A stretch of 64,000 bases of DNA from DASZIT01 sp052143315 (GCA_052143315.1 JBKQTE010000091.1:1-64000); one strand, 5' to 3'; positions 48,692 to 57,999 are shown, counted from the first letter of the stretch. The notes: generated by a model from the letters alone, not told the origin. Made by a program: numbers and translations.

Positions 48692-48891
48692 GCGGCATCA
48701 CCGTCAACGGCTCGGCGTGGGGTGGCGCCCCCGACCCGACCATCGCCGACCTGGTGGCGGCGCAGTGCCCGTCCCCCAAGGGGGTGGCGGTGGCGCGCAA
48801 CGGCGAGGTCGTGCCGAGGAGCGGCTGGGACGACACCCGGGCCCGGCCGGGCGACCGCATCGAGATCGTCTCGGCGGCGGCCGGAGGCTGA
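48688..48891 (+). CDS. thiS: Sulfur carrier protein ThiS
   Basis: 67 residues of the ubiquitin fold, ending in AAAGG. The C-terminal Gly-Gly is converted to a thiocarboxylate that supplies the thiazole sulfur. Conserved ITVNG start and PGDRIEIV are present. GTG start overlaps the thiO stop codon. Confidence 0.93.
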   Translation: MSGITVNGSAWGGAPDPTIADLVAAQCPSPKGVAVARNGEVVPRSGWDDTRARPGDRIEIVSAAAGG

Positions 48892-48901
48892 CCGGTCCCG
48901 G

Positions 48902-48907
48902 TACCGT
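48902..48907 (+). promoter_or_regulatory. Possible extra -10 element before thiG
   Basis: TACCGT lies nine bases before the thiG ATG, within the 25-base gap after thiS. It may be an internal start or coincidental. Confidence 0.25.
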
Positions 48908-48916
48908 GGGTGTCCG

Positions 48917-49714
48917 ATGACCATTCCCGATCACACCGCTTCCGACGGCGACCACTGGGTGGTGGCCGGTGAGGTGATCGGGTCGCGCCTCATCCTCGGC
49001 ACCGGGGGGATGGCCAGCCCCGAGTCGCTGAGCGAGGCGCTGGTGGCCTCGGGAACGGCGCTGGCCACGGTGGCCGTGCGGCGGGTCGACCCGACCACCC
49101 GGCACTCCCTGGTGGACCTGCTGGGCGCCCACGGGGTCCGCGTGCTGCCCAACACCGCCGGCTGCTTCACCGCCTCCGACGCCGTGCTCACCGCCAAGCT
49201 GGCCCGCGAGGCGTTCGAGACCGACTGGGTCAAGCTGGAGGTCATCGGGGACGACCGGACCCTCCTCCCCGACACGGTGGAGCTGCTGGCGGCGGCGGCG
49301 GAGCTGGTCGACGAGGGGTTCGTGGTCCTCCCGTACACCAACGACGACCCCATCGTGGCCCGGCGGCTGGAGCAGGTCGGCTGCGCGGCGGTGATGCCGC
49401 TCGGCTCCCCCATCGGCACCGGTCTCGGGATCGGCAATCCCCACAACATCGCCCTCATCGTGGAGCAGGCCTCCGTTCCGGTGGTCCTCGACGCCGGTAT
49501 CGGCACCGCCTCCGACGCCTGCCTGGCCATGGAGCTCGGCTGCGATGCGGTGATGATCGCCTCGGCGGTGACCCGCGCCCACCGGCCGGCCATCATGGCC
49601 GCCGCCATGCGCCAGGCGGTGGAGGCCGGGCGCGCCGCCCGGGCCGCCGGCCGGATCCCCCGCCGGTTCCACGCCGAGGCCTCCACCTCCTTCGACGGCA
49701 TGATCGACCGGTGA
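48917..49714 (+). CDS. thiG: Thiazole synthase ThiG
   Basis: 265 residues, a TIM barrel. The Schiff-base Lys106 lies in WVKLEVIGDD; PNTAGCFTASDAV and GAAVMPLGSPIGTGLG-type segments are conserved. It joins deoxyxylulose phosphate, dehydroglycine and ThiS sulfur into the thiazole of thiamine. Its stop overlaps the thiD start (GTGA). Confidence 0.96.
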   Translation: MTIPDHTASDGDHWVVAGEVIGSRLILGTGGMASPESLSEALVASGTALATVAVRRVDPTTRHSLVDLLGAHGVRVLPNTAGCFTASDAVLTAKLAREAFETDWVKLEVIGDDRTLLPDTVELLAAAAELVDEGFVVLPYTNDDPIVARRLEQVGCAAVMPLGSPIGTGLGIGNPHNIALIVEQASVPVVLDAGIGTASDACLAMELGCDAVMIASAVTRAHRPAIMAAAMRQAVEAGRAARAAGRIPRRFHAEASTSFDGMIDR

Positions 49715-50604
49715 GCGGCGAACCGCCGGTGGCCCTCACCATCGCCGGTTCCGACTCCGGGTCGGGCGCCGGGATCCAGGCCGACCTCAAGTCGATGGCC
49801 GCCCTCGGGGTGCTGGCCGCCACCGCCATCACCACCGTGACCGCCCAGAACACCGCGGCGGTGGCCGCCGTCCACCACCTGCCGGCCGCCTTCGTGGACC
49901 AGCAGATCACCGCCGTGCTCGACGACCTCCCGGTGGCGGCGGTCAAGACCGGCATGCTCGGAACCGCGGAGGTCGTCGAGCTGGTGGCCCGGCGGGCGGC
50001 GGCCGGCGACCTGCCGAACCTGGTGGTGGACCCGGTGATGGTGTCCTCCTCCGGGCACCGGCTGCTGGAGGACGGCGGCGTTGACGCCTACCGCCGCCAC
50101 CTCCTCCCCCTGGCCATGGTGGCGACGCCCAACCTGTGGGAGGCCGCCCTTCTGAGCGGGCTCGACCGGGACCGTCTGGAGCGGGTCGACGGCATGGTCG
50201 CCGCCGCCGCCGCCATCCACCGGCTGGGGGCGCGCTGGGTGCTGGTCAAGGGCGGCCACCTCCGGGGTGTCGAGGGGTCCAACGGGACCCAACCTCCCTC
50301 GCAGGTCCCCGATGTCCTCTACGGGGTCGACGGTCCCACCCTGATCACCGGGGCGTGGGTGGACACCCCCAACACCCACGGCACCGGCTGCTCGCTGTCG
50401 GCGGCCATCGCCGCCCGGCTGGCCGGCGGGGCCAGCGTGCCCGAGGCGGTCGACGACGCCAAACGGTTCGTCCAGCGGGCGCTGGTGGGAAGTGCCGGCT
50501 GGCGCCTCGGCCGGGGGCACGGCCCGCTCGACCATCTCGGGTGGACGGCGGCGTCCGGGGACCGGCGGTCCGCCCCGGGAACGACAGCGGCCGGGTCGCA
50601 ATGA
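49711..50604 (+). CDS. thiD: Hydroxymethylpyrimidine (phosphate) kinase ThiD
   Basis: 297 residues of the ribokinase-like family. AGSDSGSGAGIQADLK at the start and the anion-hole/catalytic segment NTHGTGCSLSAAIAA are diagnostic. It phosphorylates hydroxymethylpyrimidine to the diphosphate. thiE and thiC are not in the window. The GTG start overlaps the thiG stop codon. Confidence 0.95.
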   Translation: MSGEPPVALTIAGSDSGSGAGIQADLKSMAALGVLAATAITTVTAQNTAAVAAVHHLPAAFVDQQITAVLDDLPVAAVKTGMLGTAEVVELVARRAAAGDLPNLVVDPVMVSSSGHRLLEDGGVDAYRRHLLPLAMVATPNLWEAALLSGLDRDRLERVDGMVAAAAAIHRLGARWVLVKGGHLRGVEGSNGTQPPSQVPDVLYGVDGPTLITGAWVDTPNTHGTGCSLSAAIAARLAGGASVPEAVDDAKRFVQRALVGSAGWRLGRGHGPLDHLGWTAASGDRRSAPGTTAAGSQ

Positions 50605-50614
50605 CCCGGCCGCT
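50586..50614 (+). terminator. Strong hairpin spanning the thiD stop codon
   Basis: AGCGGCCGGGTC (50586-50597) and GACCCGGCCGCT (50603-50614) form a perfect 12-base stem around GCAAT. The thiD TGA (50602-50604) lies at the loop. There is no T-run. It is the strongest hairpin in the window and closes the thi operon. Confidence 0.7.
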
Positions 50615-50625
50615 CCCCACCCTGT

Positions 50626-50639
50626 TACAGGAACCTGTA
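50626..50639. promoter_or_regulatory. Short palindrome (possible operator)
   Basis: TACAGG-AA-CCTGTA is a perfect inverted repeat with a two-base centre, just after the thiD terminator. The rest of the 250-base gap to 50855 is AT-richer around 50700-50780 and shows no gene. Confidence 0.35.
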
Positions 50640-50841
50640 CCGGCCGAGACCGAGTACCCCCTCCTGCCGGTGCCGCACTGGGCGGTCACCTTGCTCACGC
50701 CATTGTGAAGCAAAGTGAACGGAATGTAAACGCCCTGTGAGCAGGGATGATCACGCTGTGCATTGCCAGGATGGCACTCTATGTGGCAATTGTCCCCGTC
50801 TCCGGGAACCGGCCTCCCGGCAAGGGGTGGCGGTCCGGGCC

Positions 50842-50847
50842 TAACCT
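50842..50847 (+). promoter_or_regulatory. Likely leaderless -10 element
   Basis: TAACCT ends seven bases before the ATG at 50855. Confidence 0.45.
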
Positions 50848-50854
50848 GCCGGCC

Positions 50855-51253
50855 ATGGATCGCGAGCTCTCCTGCCGGTTGGCCCGCCTGGTGGCGTGGG
50901 GGCGGGTGGCCATCGGGGCCACCGCCATCGCCGCCCCGGCGGTGGTGGCCCGCCCGTGGATCGGCGACGCCGCCGGCTCGGTGACCGCCCGCCTCCTGGC
51001 CCGCACCATGGGCGGCCGTGACCTGGCCATCGGGGTCGGGACCCTCCGGGCGCTCGGGAGGTCGGACAGCGAGGCCCGCCCGTGGGTGGCCCTCGGTGGC
51101 ACCGCCGACGCCGTCGACGCCCTGGCCACGGTGGTCGCCTTCGGCTCGTTGCCGTCCCGGACCCGGTGGTCGATCCTGGCCGTCACCGTCGGGGCGGCGG
51201 TGGTCTCCACCCGGGTGGCCATCTGGCTCGACGCCCCCGCGACGGGCGCCTGA
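50855..51253 (+). CDS. Small multi-pass membrane protein
   Basis: 132 residues with about four hydrophobic segments (AIGATAIAAPAVVA, ARTMGGRDLAIGVGTL, DAVDALATVVAFG, ILAVTVGAAVVSTRVAIW). The GRDLAIG motif recalls DUF4267-type proteins, but the match is loose. The chosen ATG follows TAACCT by seven bases; the frame extends upstream without a ribosome site. Converges with the phosphoesterase gene. Confidence 0.7.
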   Translation: MDRELSCRLARLVAWGRVAIGATAIAAPAVVARPWIGDAAGSVTARLLARTMGGRDLAIGVGTLRALGRSDSEARPWVALGGTADAVDALATVVAFGSLPSRTRWSILAVTVGAAVVSTRVAIWLDAPATGA

Positions 51254-51266
51254 GCCGACCCCGGGC

Positions 51267-52661
51267 TCACGCCCCGATGGGGGTGACCGCCGAAGCCGGC
51301 GGGATGACCCCGGGCCCGGAGGTCTGGCAGGCGGCGTCGATCGCCGGATTGGCCGGCGCCTGCAGGGTCGGCGGACGGAGGAAGGCCGGGGAGGCGCTGA
51401 AGTCGACCATGTCCAGCAGATCGTTGGCCGCCGCGTCCCGGCGGGTCATGGCCGGCAGGTTCCACTTGGTCTCCACCAGCTTCAGCACCGACGTGTGGTC
51501 GTAGACGGTATGGGAGACGTGGTCCTTCCGGGCGTACGGGCTGACCAGGCCGGCCGGCACCCGGAAGCCCAGCTGGTCGAAGGTGCCGGGCAGGTCCCCG
51601 GGCAGCAGGTCCGGGGGGACGTCGTCGGGCGTGACGGCGGCCGGGGGCGTGACGTGGTCGTAGTAGCCGCCGTGCTCGTCGTAGTTCCACACCAGCAGCG
51701 TCTTGCCCCACCCGGGGCCGGACATCACCGCGTTGACCACCTGGCCCAGGAACGCGTCCCCGTACTGGATGTCCTGGGGGTCCTCCTCGGACTGCCGATT
51801 GAAGTCGGGGTCGACGATGCTGAAGGACGGGAGGCTCCCCGAGGCGCAGTCGGTGAAGAAGGCGTCGATCTTCTGCAGGTTGGAGGTGATGCTCGGGCGG
51901 GCCATCAGCGATATGAAGATCCCGGCGGTGGGGAGGGTCGAGTAGTAGTTCTTCCACGAGATGTCGTGGGCGTTGAGCAGGTCGAAGACCGTCCCGTTGG
52001 GCGGCAGGGCGGTGGGGAGGGTGTCGTCGATCAGGCCCAGGGAGGTGGCGGCCATCAGGTAGCGGCGGTTCGGGTAGGTCTGGGCCAGCACCGAGCAGAA
52101 GTACCGGTCGGCCAGCGGAAAGGTCGAGGCCAGGCTGTTGGTGAAGGGCAGGTCGGACGCCGACCAGAACCCCATGGCCACCGGGCCCGAGTCGCTGATC
52201 ACGAAGCCCTGGTTGCCGTGTTCCAGCTGGGTGTGCGAGGCGTTCCACGACTGCGACGGCTTGCCCTGCAGCTGGCACTCGGTGGGCATGTGGAAGGAGT
52301 GGACCAGGTCGCCGTGGCCGTCCGGGTTGGTGGCGGTGGGCAGCCCGTCGGCACCGAGCGTCAACCCGTCACCCCGGCCCAGGGTGCCGAGGAGGTTGTC
52401 GAACGAGTGGTTCTCCATCATCACCACCACGATGTGGTCCACCTGGGGGAGCTGGTCGCTCCCCACCGGCGCCTTGGGGTTGGGACGGCTCCCGGTCACC
52501 CCGGAGGGCCGGGTGGTGGTGGAGCCGGCGCCCGACGCCGACCCCCCGCCGCACGCCGCCAGGGCGGCTCCGGCGGCACCGGCCAGCGCGCCCCCGAGCA
52601 GCGTGCGCCTGGTCAGCCCTCCCCCGCCGCCCGGCGCCTGCCCCGCTGTCCGTACCCTCAT
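51267..52661 (-). CDS. Tat-exported lipoprotein, phosphoesterase/phospholipase C family
   Basis: 464 residues. The N-terminus carries a twin-arginine (LTRRTLLGG, Arg18-Arg19) and a lipobox LAAC with Cys37, so it should be folded, exported by Tat and anchored as a lipoprotein. The catalytic start MMENHSFDNLLGT of the phosphoesterase family (PF04185: bacterial phospholipases C and acid phosphatases) is near residue 77; later NYDEHGGYYDHV and PYARKDHVSHTVYDHTS are metal-site motifs. GGGAGG precedes the ATG at 52661. The tat genes lie about 36 kb away in this window. Confidence 0.92.
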   Translation of the reverse strand: MRVRTAGQAPGGGGGLTRRTLLGGALAGAAGAALAACGGGSASGAGSTTTRPSGVTGSRPNPKAPVGSDQLPQVDHIVVVMMENHSFDNLLGTLGRGDGLTLGADGLPTATNPDGHGDLVHSFHMPTECQLQGKPSQSWNASHTQLEHGNQGFVISDSGPVAMGFWSASDLPFTNSLASTFPLADRYFCSVLAQTYPNRRYLMAATSLGLIDDTLPTALPPNGTVFDLLNAHDISWKNYYSTLPTAGIFISLMARPSITSNLQKIDAFFTDCASGSLPSFSIVDPDFNRQSEEDPQDIQYGDAFLGQVVNAVMSGPGWGKTLLVWNYDEHGGYYDHVTPPAAVTPDDVPPDLLPGDLPGTFDQLGFRVPAGLVSPYARKDHVSHTVYDHTSVLKLVETKWNLPAMTRRDAAANDLLDMVDFSASPAFLRPPTLQAPANPAIDAACQTSGPGVIPPASAVTPIGA

Positions 52662-52769
52662 GGCGCCTCCCGACTCGCTGTGCACGCGGATTGATACCAC
52701 ACCCCGCCCGGCGGTGCGGCACGAGCCGACCGGGGGTGGTCGACGGTCACCGGTACCATGGTTCCCGCC

Positions 52770-53444
52770 ATGACCGCCACCCGCGCCGAGCCGTCCGAGT
52801 CGCCCGCCGAAGTCCCGGCGGCCGCCGGCCCGGGGACCCCGGGCGACGACACCGGGAACGGTGCCACCCGGTTCGATCCGGCCAACCGTACCTACCAACG
52901 CATGTCCGTCCGGGGGCCCGCCCTCGTCGTCCTGGGGATCGCCGTCTTCATCGCCGTCGGGGGGACGGTGGCCTCGGCCCTGGCCACCAGTGGCAGCCCG
53001 ACCCTCGCCCTCGCCTCGGTGAGGATCCCCGACGGCACGGTGGTGCAGCTCACCCCGGCCACCACCGCCCTGAAGCCGATCATCGGCAGCGAGCCCCCCG
53101 CCGACATCCTGGCCGCCCTGGCCGTGCCGGCCGGCAGCACCGAGCGCAGCTTCGTCGACACCGACCAGAACCTGGCCCAGTACGACCGCAGCATCTCCTT
53201 CACCTCGGGTCTCTCCTCCGACCAGCTGGTCTCCTTCTACCAGACCCTGCTGCCGAAGCTCGGCTGGAAGGTGACCGCCACCGCCGCCGACACCGCCGAG
53301 GCCGCCGGCACCATCGAGGTCCTCGCCACCAAGGGCAGCGACGACGGCTTCTACTGGGAGGTCGGCGCGGTGGTCCAGCCGAGCAGCTCGGCTGGCGTCA
53401 CCGGGTTCACTGTCAACCTGTTCGAGCAGCCGGACGAGGACTGA
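52770..53444 (+). CDS. Hypothetical single-pass membrane protein
   Basis: 224 residues. An acidic/Ala-rich cytoplasmic segment, one transmembrane helix (about 46-68, ALVVLGIAVFIAVGGTVASAL) and a polar extracellular region without a recognised domain. The start is uncertain: an ATG four codons upstream (52758) is possible. Its last 32 bases overlap the convergent membrane-protein gene. Confidence 0.7.
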   Translation: MTATRAEPSESPAEVPAAAGPGTPGDDTGNGATRFDPANRTYQRMSVRGPALVVLGIAVFIAVGGTVASALATSGSPTLALASVRIPDGTVVQLTPATTALKPIIGSEPPADILAALAVPAGSTERSFVDTDQNLAQYDRSISFTSGLSSDQLVSFYQTLLPKLGWKVTATAADTAEAAGTIEVLATKGSDDGFYWEVGAVVQPSSSAGVTGFTVNLFEQPDED

Positions 53445-54828
53445 GCCGGCGGCCGGCCCACCGTCCGGGGCCGTGGTCGTCGGTCACCAGGGGCGGGTCG
53501 TCGGCCACCTTCAGCATCCACGCCCAGACGAAGAGGTTGACGGCGTAGAGCAGGTAGCCCACGCGGGTGGCCGGGGCCAGCAGGATGGCCACCAGCATGA
53601 CCCAGCCGGTCAGGCGGGCGGCGGCGGCCGCATCCTCCGGTGGGTTGCGGACCAGGCGGGCGGCCAGCACGGCCAGGCCTCCCGCCGCCGCCGCCATCAC
53701 GTAGATCCGGTGGGCCCCGGGGAAGGCGTCCACGAAGAGGTGTCCGGGGAGCGGGCTGGCGGCCGGGGAGGCCACGCCGGCCAGTCCCAGCGGGAACCGG
53801 ATGACGTTGTCCACGAACGCCGACGGGTTGCTCAGCGCCACCGGCAGCACCACCGGCCCGACCACCGCCACCACGCCGAGCACGTACCAGCCGAGCGATC
53901 GGCGCTCCCGACGGTCGAAGGCGGCCCAGGCGGCCAGGAGCACCAGGGGCCAGGCGGTGAACTTCAGGGAGGAGGCGGCGCCGAGGGCCATCCCGGCCAG
54001 GAGGGGGCGTCGTCGCTGGAGCGCCACCATGCCCAGCAGCATCAGCGACACCACCGGCATGTCGTCGCCCCCGGTGGCCAGCGGCAGGGCGGCGGTGGGC
54101 AGCACGGTCAGCACCTGGAACGCCCGGAACCGGGCATCGGTGGGCGGGCGCAGCCGGCTGAGGGCGATCGCCGAGATGATCACGGTGAACAGCAGGAACT
54201 GGATGCGGGCGTCGGTGAGCCGGGCCTCTACCTTGCTCCCGCTGGAGAACCCGAACAGCACCATGCCCGGCAGGTAGGGGTAGTACAGCTCGTAGACCGG
54301 CTCGTCCTTGGTATGGATGAGGATGCGCCCGGCCTTGTCGATGACCTGGTAGGGGCTCTTTCCGGCGTCCACCCGGGCCCCGGCGCGCTCCACCACCAGC
54401 ACCTCGGGCTGCACGTGGGCGGCGGCGTTCCCCTCCGATGCCCAGACCACCTCGAGACCCAACGGGACCAGCGTGGCACCGACCAGCGCCGCCGCACAGG
54501 CGGCGATGCGCGCCACTCGCCACCGCCGGGCGTGCCGGACCGGGGTCTCGCCCAGGATGTCGACATCGGCCGGCGGACCGTCGCCAGCCACCGGGAGCCG
54601 GCGGGCGAGCCCGGCCCGCCAGGCCACCACGGCCATGAAGAGCGCCACCGCCGCATAGGGACCCACCGCCAGCTCGCCCCACTGGCGGTAGAGCGGGATG
54701 CCGGCCGCCCCGATGGTCACGCCGGCGAAGACCGCCGAGGCGGCGTAGAGGAAGCAGTCCCTCCACTCGGGGGACCAGGACCGCATGGAGTCGAGGAGCC
54801 CACGGCCCCAGGCGGCGGACGTCGCCAC
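53413..54828 (-). CDS. Multi-pass membrane protein, GT87/DUF2029-like
   Basis: 471 residues with about ten predicted transmembrane helices. An extracytoplasmic stretch contains KSPYQVIDKAGR and YYPYLPGMVL, resembling the acceptor side of polyprenyl-phosphomannose-dependent mannosyltransferases (GT-C). The assignment is from overall shape only; donor and acceptor are unknown. GTG start. Confidence 0.65.
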   Translation of the reverse strand: MATSAAWGRGLLDSMRSWSPEWRDCFLYAASAVFAGVTIGAAGIPLYRQWGELAVGPYAAVALFMAVVAWRAGLARRLPVAGDGPPADVDILGETPVRHARRWRVARIAACAAALVGATLVPLGLEVVWASEGNAAAHVQPEVLVVERAGARVDAGKSPYQVIDKAGRILIHTKDEPVYELYYPYLPGMVLFGFSSGSKVEARLTDARIQFLLFTVIISAIALSRLRPPTDARFRAFQVLTVLPTAALPLATGGDDMPVVSLMLLGMVALQRRRPLLAGMALGAASSLKFTAWPLVLLAAWAAFDRRERRSLGWYVLGVVAVVGPVVLPVALSNPSAFVDNVIRFPLGLAGVASPAASPLPGHLFVDAFPGAHRIYVMAAAAGGLAVLAARLVRNPPEDAAAAARLTGWVMLVAILLAPATRVGYLLYAVNLFVWAWMLKVADDPPLVTDDHGPGRWAGRRLSPRPAARTG

Positions 54829-54904
54829 CGGCTAGCGCGTCACCGTGCCGGCGTGGGACACGCGGCTGGGCTCTCTGGCGTCACGGTCGATGGTACCACC
54901 GGCC

Positions 54905-56950
54905 TCATCGGGCGACCGGTGACCCGGCCACCCCGTCCGGGCTCCCGACATCGTCCCGGCCGCCGAACAGCGACCGGTAGAACTCCAGCTCGGCGGTGAG
55001 GCTGGCCACGATGGTGTCGGCCCGTCGGAACCCGTGGGACTCCCCCTCGAACACCTGCAGCCGGCACCGCACCCCGTGGGCGGTGAGCGCCTCGGCAAAC
55101 CGCCGGGCCTGATCGAGGGGGACCACCGGGTCGTCGGCCCCCTGCAGGAGCAGAACGGAACCGGTGATGCGGTCGGCATGGTGGAGCGGCGACCTCCGCC
55201 GGTACTCCGCCTCGGCCTCCGGCAACGGCCCGACCAGACCGTCCAGGTAACGGGACTCGAACCCGTGGGTGTCGGCGGCCAGCGACTCGAGGTCGGTGAC
55301 GCCGTACCACGAGGCGGCGCCGGCGAAGCGGTCCGAGGCCACCAGCGCCCCGAGGGCGGTCAGCCCCCCGGCACTGGTGCCGCGGATGGCCATCCGGTCG
55401 CCGTCGACCCGCCCGGCGGCGGCCAGGGCGGCGGCATAGGCGGTGCAGTCCTCGACGTCCGCCACCCCCCAGGCGCCCCGGAGGCTCTCCCGGTACTGCC
55501 GCCCGTACCCGCTGCTCCCCCGGTAGTCGACGGCGGCCACCGCCAACCCCCGCCCGGTGAAGAACTGCACCAGCGGGTCGAACCCCGGATCGTTGGCGCC
55601 GGTGGGTCCCCCGTGGCAGAAGACCACCAGGGGCGGCCTCGACCCGACCGGGCCCACCGCCCAGGTGGGGGACGGCTCGTAGACCAGCCCGGGGACCGGG
55701 CCGGCCGGCGTCTCCGCCACGAACGGGCGGGCCGGACACACCTCGGACGCCGTCAGTGGCGGCGCCGGGGCGGCGGCGCTGAGCACCCGGGACGCCGCCG
55801 ACCCGTCCAGGTCGACCTCGTAGACGGCCGGCCCCTCGGTGGGCGTCCTGCCCAGGACGGCCAGCCGGCCGGTCGTCGCCGCCACCGCCACGCCGGCGAT
55901 GGCCACGCACGGCTGCTCCACGAGCTCCGATCGCCAGCCCGGCGAGGGCCGACCGTCGGCCGTCGGTGGCACCAGGCGGACCAGGTGGTCGAGGCCGTCC
56001 CGGTGCATGCGGCTCACCACCGAGCCGTCCGGCCACTCGGCCATGGTGGCCTGGCCCAGCACCCAGTCCGGGGCATGGAACTCCGCCTCCGCCGTCACCA
56101 GTGGCGACGCCGGCGGATCGGTGCGGTCGAGGTCGGCCTGGCCGATCCGGTACGGCAGCCACCACCCGGTCCGTTCGTCCACCAGGAGCAGACCGCCGTC
56201 CCGGCACCAGCGCGGCTGGCCCACCGAGCACTGCCCCCCACCGGCCACCCGGTGGGCATCGGTGACCGACAGCCCCGAGCCGGACTCGCCGAGGGTGGCC
56301 ACCCACAGCTCCGAGACGTCCCACGGCATGTTCGGGTGCTCCCAGGTCATCCAGGCCAGCCGGGTGCCGTCCGGGGAGACGCGGGGGCCGGCCACGAACT
56401 CGCCCGCCTCCACCAGCGGCACCGTCCGTTGCGAGCCGTCGGTGGCCACCCCCACCAGCCGGTGCCCGGCGCCGTCGGCGCCTACACGCTCCTCGACGCA
56501 GACGAGCCAGGCGCCGGAAGCGGTGGGTCCGGGGTCCGCCCATCGGACCGAACCGACCGGGTCCGACGCCGGGGTCAGCGGCACCGGCCGGCCGGGACCG
56601 GCCAGCTCCATCCGGTAGAGGCGCTGGTCGGCCTGGTCCACGAAGACGTGGGCCCCGGACGCGGTGATGGCGGCGCCCCCGCCGTACTCGTGCACCCGGG
56701 TCCGGACGCTGGTGCCCGAAGGGGTGAGGTCGGCGGCGGGGGCGCCACCGCCGTCGGCGACCACCACCTGGCGACCACCCTCGTCGGGGCGGCTCTCCGT
56801 CCAGTAGAACGACGTGCCGTCGGTGTGCAGGCCGCTCCGGGACACCCGGGCGGCGGCCACCGCCGCCGCGGTGAGGGGGGACGGCCACCAGCCGTGGGGC
56901 ACCACCGGCGGTTCCCCCCTGGGCGCTTCGGTACCACGCTCGGTCCCCAT
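54905..56950 (-). CDS. S9-family (prolyl oligopeptidase-like) peptidase
   Basis: 681 residues. An N-terminal beta-propeller-like half (about 40-400) is followed by an alpha/beta hydrolase with Ser526 in RGTSAGGL, Asp606 or Asp607 in GADDPVVP and His639 in GESHGFR. It should cut short peptides. No signal peptide, so probably cytoplasmic. Divergent from the reductase gene with only a 20-base gap. Confidence 0.93.
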   Translation of the reverse strand: MGTERGTEAPRGEPPVVPHGWWPSPLTAAAVAAARVSRSGLHTDGTSFYWTESRPDEGGRQVVVADGGGAPAADLTPSGTSVRTRVHEYGGGAAITASGAHVFVDQADQRLYRMELAGPGRPVPLTPASDPVGSVRWADPGPTASGAWLVCVEERVGADGAGHRLVGVATDGSQRTVPLVEAGEFVAGPRVSPDGTRLAWMTWEHPNMPWDVSELWVATLGESGSGLSVTDAHRVAGGGQCSVGQPRWCRDGGLLLVDERTGWWLPYRIGQADLDRTDPPASPLVTAEAEFHAPDWVLGQATMAEWPDGSVVSRMHRDGLDHLVRLVPPTADGRPSPGWRSELVEQPCVAIAGVAVAATTGRLAVLGRTPTEGPAVYEVDLDGSAASRVLSAAAPAPPLTASEVCPARPFVAETPAGPVPGLVYEPSPTWAVGPVGSRPPLVVFCHGGPTGANDPGFDPLVQFFTGRGLAVAAVDYRGSSGYGRQYRESLRGAWGVADVEDCTAYAAALAAAGRVDGDRMAIRGTSAGGLTALGALVASDRFAGAASWYGVTDLESLAADTHGFESRYLDGLVGPLPEAEAEYRRRSPLHHADRITGSVLLLQGADDPVVPLDQARRFAEALTAHGVRCRLQVFEGESHGFRRADTIVASLTAELEFYRSLFGGRDDVGSPDGVAGSPVAR

Positions 56951-56958
56951 GGGGTCGG

Positions 56959-56965
56959 TACGGTA
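56959..56965. promoter_or_regulatory. Overlapping divergent -10 elements
   Basis: TACGGTA reads TACGGT (56959-56964) on the plus strand, six bases before the reductase ATG, and TACCGT (56960-56965) on the minus strand, nine bases before the S9 peptidase ATG. The two hexamers share five bases, so the two polymerases could not bind at the same time. Confidence 0.5.
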
Positions 56966-56970
56966 GCCCC

Positions 56971-57999
56971 ATGGTCGGCGATACCGTGCACCCCGTCTCT
57001 CCTGAGCTTCCCGCCTCCTTCCCCGCCTTCGTGGTCGAGCGGGCCGGCGACCGCCTGGACCAGGGGGTGCGCTCCCTGACCGTGGGCGACCTGGGCGACG
57101 GGGACGTGGTCGTCCGGGTCGACTGGTCGGCCGTGAACTACAAGGACGGGATGGTGGCCCAGCCGGGCAACCGGGTGGCCCGGATCTCCCCCCTGGTGCC
57201 CGGGGTCGACCTGGTGGGGACGGTGGTCGAGTCGGAGCGGTTCGCCCCCGGCCAGCCGGTGATCGTCCACGGCTACGACCTCGGCGTCGCCCACCACGGC
57301 GGCTTCGCCGGCTACGCCCGGGTCCCCTCCGGCTGGGTGGTGCCCCTCCCGGACGGGCTCACCGCCAGGCAGGCGGCGACCATCGGCACCGCCGGGTTCA
57401 CCGCCGCGCTCTCCCTGCGGCGGCTCGAGCACCACGGCCTCTCTCCCGGCGCCGGCCCGGTGCTGGTGACCGGGGCGTCCGGTGGGGTCGGGTCCATGGC
57501 CGTGGCCCTCCTCGGTGCCCGGGGGTACCGGGTGGTGGCCAGCACCGGCAAGGCGGCCGAGCACGCCTACCTCCTGGGCCTCGGAGCCAGCCAGGTGATC
57601 GGGCGGGACGACCTGGCGGTCGACCCCGGTCGTACGCTGGGGACGCCACGCTGGGCCGGGGCCGTCGACTGCGTGGGCGGCCCGACGCTGGCGGCGGTGC
57701 TCCGCACCCTCGACTACGGGGCGGCGGTGGCCGCCAGCGGGCTCACCGGTGGGAACACCCTCGAGACCTCCGTCTACCCGTTCATCGTCCGCAGTGTGGC
57801 GCTGCTCGGGATCGACTCCGTGCAGACACCGATCGACGAGCGCCGGTCGGTGTGGGAGGAGCTGGCCACCTCCTACCCGGCCGACCTGCTCGACGACATG
57901 GTCGACCGCCAGGTCGGCCTGGACGGGGTGTCGGCGGCGCTCGCCACCGTCGCCGCCGGCGGGGTCCGGGGTCGCATCCTGGTACGGCCCACCCTCTGA
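56971..57999 (+). CDS. Acrylyl-CoA reductase-like (AcuI/YhdH) MDR oxidoreductase
   Basis: 342 residues of the zinc-free medium-chain dehydrogenase superfamily. NYKDGMVAQPGNRVARISPLVPGVDLVG and VLVTGASGGVGSMAV are characteristic of the YhdH/AcuI group. The enzyme may reduce acrylyl-CoA or quinone-like substrates with NADPH. Divergent from the S9 peptidase. Confidence 0.9.
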   Translation: MVGDTVHPVSPELPASFPAFVVERAGDRLDQGVRSLTVGDLGDGDVVVRVDWSAVNYKDGMVAQPGNRVARISPLVPGVDLVGTVVESERFAPGQPVIVHGYDLGVAHHGGFAGYARVPSGWVVPLPDGLTARQAATIGTAGFTAALSLRRLEHHGLSPGAGPVLVTGASGGVGSMAVALLGARGYRVVASTGKAAEHAYLLGLGASQVIGRDDLAVDPGRTLGTPRWAGAVDCVGGPTLAAVLRTLDYGAAVAASGLTGGNTLETSVYPFIVRSVALLGIDSVQTPIDERRSVWEELATSYPADLLDDMVDRQVGLDGVSAALATVAAGGVRGRILVRPTL

